This document shows positions 58,357 to 64,000 of a stretch of 64,000 nt of DNA, one piece after another. The first letter of the stretch is position 1; each line of letters begins with the position of its first letter. The notes beneath the pieces are model-generated. The model was not told the origin of the DNA, made no database searches, and saw nothing but the letters and a program-made list of their open reading frames with translations. The translations under genes were made by a program, and so were the position numbers. This stretch comes from Gymnothorax reevesii (Eukaryota > Chordata > Actinopteri > Anguilliformes > Muraenidae): positions 93,266,575 to 93,330,574 of the forward strand of contig CM056583.1 in assembly GCA_029721435.1 (NCBI GenBank). The letters run 5' to 3'.

Positions 58357-58604
58357 GGCAACCGGCACACGAACACAAACGGCCGGCTCCTCCAATCCGA
58401 GGGGTATGGCTGAAATGTCATTGATGTAACGCATGCAGTTATTGCTGGTCTTTGAGTTGGTCTTTGACCAAACCTTGAAATGGGTGATCAGAGTGTGATT
58501 TAAAAGTGAATAATGCAGGCTTATGCTTGTGTAATACTGTGGAATATCTGCCCAAAATATCTGAAATATCTGCTTTTCAATTTTTATTGAGCATCTGCAA
58601 ACGA
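58357..58604. other. flank right of the Gypsy element
   Basis: A minus-strand 93-codon frame (58354-58635) runs from here into the foldback arm. I see no recognisable domain in it. GGTCTTTGAGTTGGTCTTTG is a short local repeat. Confidence 0.35.
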
Positions 58605-58761
58605 AGAGTTGGAATGCAAAACCCACAAAGTCCACTCAACCTCTTTTATTTTAAATTGGGTTTTTTTCTTTTTACTCTGCACAATATGCTGAGTTAAAAA
58701 AAAAAAAAAACTCAATTTGAAACAGTTTGAGAGAACTTTGTGGGTTTTACATTCCAACTCT
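58605..58761. repeat. foldback (inverted repeat) structure
   Basis: The left arm 58605-58631 (AGAGTTGGAATG, then CAAAACCCACAAAGT) and right arm 58735-58761 are reverse complements over 27 bases with one mismatch. Similarity extends weakly on both sides to about 40 bases. The 103-base loop has a poly-A run at 58697-58711 flanked by GAGTT and AACTC, a second small stem. It may be a foldback element or two opposed copies of one repeat end. Confidence 0.8.
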
Positions 58762-59292
58762 TCAAATTTCTCTGCGTATCACAACATTTTTGCTCATCGC
58801 CCACATGCTGCCCCTCTTTGGACACAGTCTTTCTGAAAAGCAAACTTCCAACGGGATATATTGTATGTCAGGTCGAGTCCATTTCCCAAGCCAGTCCCAG
58901 GAATTCGACCGTGGCTGAGGTTAGTTTGAGCGGTCAGCGCAGTGCCAGGCCTTAATCCAGTCCAGTTCCTCTGTCAAAAGATGGAGCAAGAGGTCACACC
59001 AGCACTTTGTGGCAAAAAATGGATCGGTCTCATGATGCCGACGGAAATGCCGTTTGACTCTCTCTGGTGAAAGGCAGAATCATCGCCCTACAGCATTCTG
59101 CTGTACTGGGAACAGATCTTGACTTAATTCGACTTTAAAAAAGATCCCTCTTACAAAACTCCCTTTAGTCCAGGATTATGCTTAATCCCTCTCTGGGTTG
59201 TGGTATCAAACAGTGTTGTGAAAACGCATTTCCCACTTCTTTTTGCATAGCAGAAGGTGCTCTGTGAGTGCATGTCTTAAAGTACAAACTTT
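58762..59292. other. unassigned stretch
   Basis: Two short plus-strand frames (63 and 71 codons) overlap in different phases. No repeat or protein similarity was recognised. Confidence 0.4.
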
Positions 59293-59400
59293 GTGTTACA
59301 GTCAGTAAATACAGGCTCAGTGTTAAAGTCAGTAAATATGGCCTCAGTGTTACAGTCAGTAAATACTGACCCTGTGTTACACTCAGTAAATACTGAAGGA
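59293..59400. repeat. 27-bp tandem repeat, 4 copies
   Basis: Each unit reads GTGTTACAGTCAGTAAATAC plus seven more variable bases. Unit two has AAAG, and unit four has ACTC for AGTC. The period is a multiple of three, but the unit contains stop codons in the frames checked, so it is not coding. Confidence 0.9.
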
Positions 59401-60189
59401 ACTTTCATCCTCCAGTCTGTCGGGCAGCTGAAGACAGAGCAGTTGATCTTGTTTTACAGGCTATAAAGCTGCGAATGGTTTTCAGGGCCCGTTTTATGTC
59501 CTCATCAGTCATTTTCTTTTATTCTGCTTGTACGCTACAGGAGGTCAGTGCCCCCTGACTTCTGCTACGGCTGTTTGTGATGCGAGCTGCCGCTCTGGTT
59601 TGATAGTTTAATTGCACCTGACACTGCGCCACATCCTCCAATGCTCAGCACAGCGAGACAGAAATTAATGGAAAGCAATAGGAATGGGTGGTGAATTAAT
59701 GAAAAGACGTGAGTCAAAGGGCGTGATCAATTCATCCATTTCACCTGGGTGATAAAGTCAAGTCCAGTACTGGAGCCCATCTAGACTCACACTTAGTTAA
59801 TCTATCAATCACTCTTCCTGTTGACTTTAGTCAGGGTCCAGAAAGCCATCAGCGGGTGTGGGAGCCAGTCCATCATCAATGGTCCTCATTTGCGTTGTGT
59901 TCCCAAGGTATCAGGCTGAATTCGGGCTGGAATGGGCACAGAATCAGCCCGCAGTTGCTCACCAACTTGGTTGGAATAAACGCTTTTGTAGTCATTAGAC
60001 CAGGATATACCAAAGTGCCAGGGAAGAAGAATTTGGAAGGACATCATGTTAAAAACTGTCATTTCCTAAACTAATGCAGGGCTCGATCTTCAGGCTCAAT
60101 CTTTGCACTTGCCTGAGATCTGTGGCAACCAAAAATTCATCCGGGCAATCAGATGAGCTCAAACTCCTCGCTTGGCGAGTTTGTGAAAA
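59401..60189. other. unassigned stretch
   Basis: No recognisable gene. A 72-codon plus-strand frame at 59856-60074 has no visible domain. Composition is even, and no tandem structure was seen. Confidence 0.4.
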
Positions 60190-60489
60190 TTCAATCAGTC
60201 AATCAATCAATAACCTTTATTACAAGAAGTCCCACTGAGACAGAGGTCTCTTCTGCAGGGGAGCCCTGAATACAATCAAACAATTGCAATGGAAGGGTAA
60301 AGACAAACAGCACAGATAAAATTCACAAACAACAATTCCAGATTAAAGGAATAAAAATTTTTAAAATTGAATAAAAAAATTTATATATCTATATATAAAA
60401 GAACAAAGACAGAGAAAGACGATGTGCAAATCCTACCATAAACTAAAAGAAAGTACATCTGGCCTCCAAAACCAATATATCTAACACTA

Positions 60490-61147
60490 TGTAGAGGACG
60501 TCTACCTGACTGGATTCATGATAGCGGGTCTGCTATCATTGGGGTTTGGACTGCATTTGATTGACCAAAGAATAAAGAGAATCTTAAATAGCATGACCAT
60601 CTTGGACAGAAAGCTCAATAAAATTGGATTCGACGTCAAGGATGGCAACGATGGACTGCACATACTGCGAGAAGTCATTACATCCGATAAGGGAAGGGTG
60701 AACCCAGGCGATGGAAATGATGACTAATCAAGAGATCCAAGCAAAGATCCGGTATTATTGTACCTCTCATCTACTCCAAATTAGCCGGAACAAACCAAAT
60801 GATCAAGAAAGGGGTTTCGGGGAAATGTCGCATTGGATCAAGAGTGGCATTTGAATCTAAAGTTATATGAACATTCACCTGACTTGTAATTATAATTCTC
60901 ATGATATTTCGCAATCTTATTTCCTGACGTTTAAAATGTAGCGTAAATGGACACTAGCTCTGCTGTGCTTTATAATCCTTATGATATTTTAATTATAATC
61001 AAACTGTTTTTCTGGAAACTGGGGGCGGGACTCTTATAAGCGATTTCGCTTCTCCCGCGACCCTTTCGGTCATGATACATGTTGTCTGTATTGAAATTGT
61101 CATGAAATGACTTTACAATCATGCTGGGAAAAAAAAAAAAAAAAAAA
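60490..61147 (+). mobile_element. polyadenylated insertion within the LINE 3' region
   Basis: On the plus strand a short open frame (60518-60727) is followed by about 400 bp of AT-rich sequence, a GC-rich block (ACTGGGGGCGGGACTC, GCTTCTCCCGCGACC at 61018-61066) and 19 A residues at 61129-61147. The layout of coding end, 3' untranslated region and poly(A) tail suggests a retrocopied mRNA or the 3' end of a poly(A)-type retroelement. No clear target duplication was found, no AATAAA precedes the tail at the usual distance, and the left edge is an estimate from where the LINE text stops. Confidence 0.45.
60518..60727 (+). CDS. small membrane-protein-like ORF in the polyadenylated insertion
   Basis: The frame has 69 codons from an ATG. 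It stays open upstream only to about 60494, and that part would encode a short hydrophobic lead (VYLTGF). Residues 2-18 (IAGLLSLGFGLHLI) form a plausible single membrane span, followed by a basic stop-transfer-like RIKRI. An amphipathic DRKLNKIGFDVKDGND region and an acidic end (GDGNDD) come next. I cannot assign a family. The shape, one span near the start and a charged cytosolic tail, fits the C-terminal end of a larger single-pass protein whose 5' part was lost at retroposition. It could also be the last exon of a viral or host glycoprotein. Confidence 0.3.
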   Translation: MIAGLLSLGFGLHLIDQRIKRILNSMTILDRKLNKIGFDVKDGNDGLHILREVITSDKGRVNPGDGNDD

Positions 61148-61149
61148 TG

Positions 61150-61650
61150 TCTTGAATGACAGAAGGGGATAAGGCTGTCTAGCTTCAGAGTATCCTGGAA
61201 ATTATTCCACATACAAGTTCCAAGTGCACTAAAAGAGGTACCACCCAAATTTGTTCCAGTCCTGGTAGCCTCTAACAAAAACCACTCTTGTGATCTGGTA
61301 TGCTTACTTCTGTTTTTGATGGATATGAGTTTAGTCAGATATGAAGGAGGTTTGCTCGCAAGGCTTTATAAATAAGTAAAATACAACGTAACTTCCTTCT
61401 AAAATGAAGGGAAACCACCCTACAGAATTATATAAAGCACAATGATGAGTTTTATAACCATCTCCTGTGATGAAGCGCAATGCGCGATAATAAATTGTTT
61501 CCAATGGTCATAAGGTACTAATAGAGGCATGCCTGTGAAGGACATCTCCATAGTTAAATATGGGTAATATTTTCACCTGAATAATCCTCTTCCTATTGTC
61601 CAAAGAAAAACAGGACCTGTTCCTGTAAAGAAACCCATTTTGATCTCCTG
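61150..61650 (-). pseudogene. C-terminal part of LINE reverse transcriptase ORF
   Basis: Minus-strand frames give FLYRNRSCFSLDNRKRIIQV, then LPIFNYGDVLHRHAS, TIYYRALRFITGDGYKTHHC and LYNSVGWFPF at about 61370-61645. LEATRTGTNLGGTSFSALGT and MWNNFQDTLKLDSLIPF follow at about 61150-61275. This is the region after the catalytic core in fish LINEs of the L2/CR1 type. It contains stops and a frame change, and the 5' part with the active site is absent. The frame 60979-61278 runs on into the poly-A insertion, where it becomes meaningless (a Phe run). Confidence 0.8.
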
Positions 61651-62337
61651 ACGTTATTCACTCACCCCTGCAATCCTCCCGGAGAGAGCACCTCTGCGAG
61701 GTTCCCCACACCAGGTGAGGCACCTTTTATGGGCGAAGAGCCAGAGTCTCTCCCTACTCCGAGACACAAGCTCATAACCCCTATCACAGATAAAGGCGCC
61801 TACCCTGAAAACGGCTATCAGCGGGCCGCATAAAAACGCAATAAAAGAAAAGTGAGTAAAAAATACTCCCGCCGGGGCAGTGGACGCTGGCAGCAGGTAA
61901 AACTCGACTGCTTGTGGAACTCCCTCGCAGTATCAATTTTAATCTCGAGTCGATAACCTGGGGAAATGCATCATAAATTAGAGTAAATAAATGATGTTGT
62001 ATAGCTTCTCAGCAGAACTAGCATTTGCTAATGCGTTTGGTCGTAAGAGCAGGGAAGTCAAGACCAGATCCCGGCGAGCCAATGGACCTGCTGCTTTCGG
62101 TCTTTGCATTCCTGTTAGGGCAGAATTCAGGCCCAGTTAACCTGGGAACTGAGTTAGCTGTGTGTTCCGCTCCTGTGAAATGACCAGTGCAGTGCGGAGT
62201 CAGTAAAAATCTGCAGACCATGAGCTCCTGTGGTCCTGAGCCAGGAGCTCTGCTGTTACAACCTAATGTGAAATATTTGTACTTGTAACATATACACACT
62301 CAAATAATAAACTGCAAGGTCACTATTTTGGGGGGTT
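61651..62337. other. unassigned stretch
   Basis: 61700-61830 is moderately GC-rich (GAGAGAGCACCTCTGCGAGG, GGTGAGGCACC). A 93-codon minus-strand frame (62018-62299) shows no recognisable domain. No repeat was seen. Confidence 0.4.
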
Positions 62338-62364
62338 TTACACAAACACATGCATATATATATG

Positions 62365-62422
<58 letters not shown>
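62338..62422. repeat. (TA)n/(CA)n microsatellite
   Basis: CATATATATATG is followed by an uninterrupted (CA)n run of about 55 bp at 62368-62422. Confidence 0.95.
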
Positions 62423-62423
<1 letters not shown>

Positions 62424-62431
62424 CAAGGTTA

Positions 62432-62560
62432 TAATAGTTTTTATTTTTATTTTTCAGTTTAGTTTTAGTTAGCTGAACAAGTGATTAAGCAGTTTTAGTT
62501 TAGTTTTTATTTTGAGGAATTGACTAGTTTTAGTTTAGTTTTTTTTTTAGTTCTAGTCAT
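62432..62560. repeat. TTTTAGTTTAG-type low-complexity repeat
   Basis: CAGTTTAGTTTTAGTTAGC, CAGTTTTAGTTTAG and TAGTTTTAGTTTAG recur after AAGGTTATAATAG. The wording is common at the end of dispersed fish repeats, and there is no coding potential. Confidence 0.6.
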
Positions 62561-62822
62561 AGCTGAAAAACTATGAGGAGGAAGGCCTTAATTAGTAGTA
62601 GCAGATAAGGATAAAAGAATGTCTGACCGCAGATGTTTTTACCGAGTCCGTCAATAATCCTGTATTCTTCAACCATCATCTTTTTTAACATGTGACACTG
62701 ATGATACTAATATAACTGAAAAAAAAATCCAGTCCATCTCACCCCATACAGTCATCATGCTCAGTTATTTCCGCAGCTTTTGCCATGTTTGAGAGCTAAC
62801 CATCTTCTTCACTGAACGCGCG

Positions 62823-63000
62823 CAGGGCAGTTGCTAGTAATTCTGGGCCCCCTGACAGAATATCGGTGTGGGCCCCCGACTTTTCATTGCCATTTTTTAC
62901 GACAATGAATCATGATGTTGTTCATTATTTTTCTGTTTCTCAATGTTCTTGACAGTGCCTAATGCAATACACCCAATTTTTCCTTTTTAAAAATTAACCA
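62823..63000 (+). mobile_element. second hAT-like element end
   Basis: CAGGGCAGTTGCTAGTAATT, then CTGGGCCCCCTGACAGAATAT, aligns base for base in order with the left end of the 36675 element (CAGGGGCGCCGCTGGCAATT, then TTGGGCCCTATGACTGAAAAT). No matching opposite end was found before the window closes, so the element is truncated or continues beyond it. Confidence 0.55.
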
Positions 63001-64000
63001 CTCAACAAAGAGAGAATCATTATGTAAATTATGATTTATTAGTTGTCTTATTCAGATTCACTAACTCACTCACCATCAAAAACATCTTCAGACTGCTGGT
63101 GGTGAGGATCTATTGCTGGGTCAGGTTCAGATGAAGTGACTACAGCTGATTCTGAAGTAGCAGTGCATGAAGGTTTAATTGTTCCATTTCATATTACTTT
63201 TGTAAACATTTATAGTCATGTTCCATGGAACAACTGATGAAGAACTAACCTACCGAGTCTTGGAATAAACAGAATCTAAATGGGCTTCCCAGTACCATAG
63301 CTCTAAGCACCCAGCTTCATTTTGCTGTTGTTAGGAGGAGGGCAAGCTCTGTAAAATTACCCCCCGCGTGAGCAAGGCTTATGTCAACAGGCTAAAGTAG
63401 CAGTTTAGTTTTAGTAAACACTTAAGGTAAAAGTAATGTCAGCCTTGACAAGCGATTATTTAAGTTACACCTCAGGTTACCGCACTGACTACATGTAGTT
63501 CGGTAGCCAAACCTAGCGTGTACAGTCAATTACAGCTAGAGGGAGCTGAGTATGCAGTAACCACTCATAAGAACGGAGGAACGTGTCCTAGGCTGCTGCT
63601 ACCAAATTTTTTGATGGCATATTATGATGGCTGGCGAATGATAACCTTACCGATCTTTTCTGTAGATAATACCATTAATAACTGAGTAATGTCATTCTTG
63701 TCAGGCGATTATTTACTCAGCTGACTGCATGTTACTTTAACGTAACGTTAGCAGCTGAATAGCCAGCCTGAACAGCTAACATAGCAAGCTAGTTTAATAC
63801 TCTCACCTCTCTGTGAAAAGAATTCTGTAATGTTCTGGACCCCTGCTTTGCTCTTCCTGTCCTCTCTCTAGTCTTTTCTGGCGTCCAGATTTGTGTGCGT
63901 TTGTTTGTTTGTTTGTTTTTGGACATCATATTCACAAGGACGGTGATCCCTGTTCGCTGCCTTAGTTCGCGACCTCTCCTGCAAAAACGCACAGACAATT
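63001..64000. other. unassigned right edge
   Basis: No gene was recognised. AACGTTAGCAGCTGAATAGC and related TAGC/GCTA-rich text at 63735-63795 is of a kind common near fish genes. A (GTTT)n tract lies at 63898-63918. A 69-codon minus-strand frame (63789-63998) reaches the window edge with no visible domain. Confidence 0.4.

Larger units (their letters stand above)
60190..61650 (-). mobile_element. 5'-truncated LINE (CR1/L2-group) with (ATTG)n tail, split by an insertion
   Basis: On the minus strand, coding sequence at 61650-61150 is followed by a 3' region containing CTCCCCTGCAGAAGAGACC and AGTGGGACTTCTTGTAATA, then an ATTGATTGATTGACTGATTG tail at 60191-60215. Tandem tails of this kind mark the CR1/L2 group. 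A foreign polyadenylated segment (about 60490-61147, opposite orientation) sits between coding end and 3' region. Confidence 0.75.

Overview
The window looks like a repeat-dominated, probably heterochromatic stretch of a ray-finned fish (teleost-type) nuclear genome. The evidence is the dense mixture of very long satellite arrays, CR1/L2-type LINEs with short tandem tails, Ty3/Gypsy and BEL/Pao-like LTR retrotransposon remains, hAT-type terminal repeats and SINE/MITE-like fragments whose wording I recognise from fish genomes. I found no bacterial gene organisation, no CRISPR, no rRNA and no tRNA gene. I also found no host protein-coding gene I could name. Almost every recognisable coding segment belongs to a decayed mobile element.

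Layout. 1-14102 is one unbroken array of a C-poor 16-bp minisatellite (about 880 units). Its first 7.2 kb is organised into 2.0-2.6 kb higher-order repeats. A 540-bp AT-rich spacer carrying an internal 130-140 bp duplication separates it from a second array. That array (14641-35705) is a 31-bp, C-rich, CpG-bearing satellite of about 680 units with its own higher-order structure, a 1271-bp tandem duplication, and a patch of register-breaking small indels at 25.85-28.45 kb. The two arrays have opposite strand asymmetry. From 35.7 to 48 kb there is a mosaic of small elements: a retroposon tail, a 1-kb non-autonomous hAT element, a 40-bp minisatellite, two nested inverted-repeat elements, a 5'-truncated CR1-like LINE, a 47-bp minisatellite and a (CA)n/17-bp compound array.

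48029-58356 is a degraded Ty3/Gypsy LTR retrotransposon on the minus strand. Both LTRs, the primer-binding site (tRNA-Leu), Gag, zinc knuckle, protease start, RNase H and integrase can still be read. Its reverse transcriptase region is missing. In its place lie about 6.9 kb of other material, including a candidate inverted-repeat element with a 183-bp internal tandem array and a plus-strand BEL/Pao-like gag fragment. The last 5.6 kb holds a foldback structure, a 27-bp tandem repeat, a second LINE (minus strand) split by a polyadenylated insertion that carries a small membrane-protein-like ORF, a (CA)n microsatellite and a second hAT-like end.

The elements do not form a working pathway. The useful reading is one of layered insertion, tandem amplification and decay. 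The least explained items are the paired, oppositely skewed satellite arrays, the 183-bp internal array, the polyadenylated insert at about 60.49-61.15 kb, and the inverted-repeat elements around 38.6-39.9 kb.
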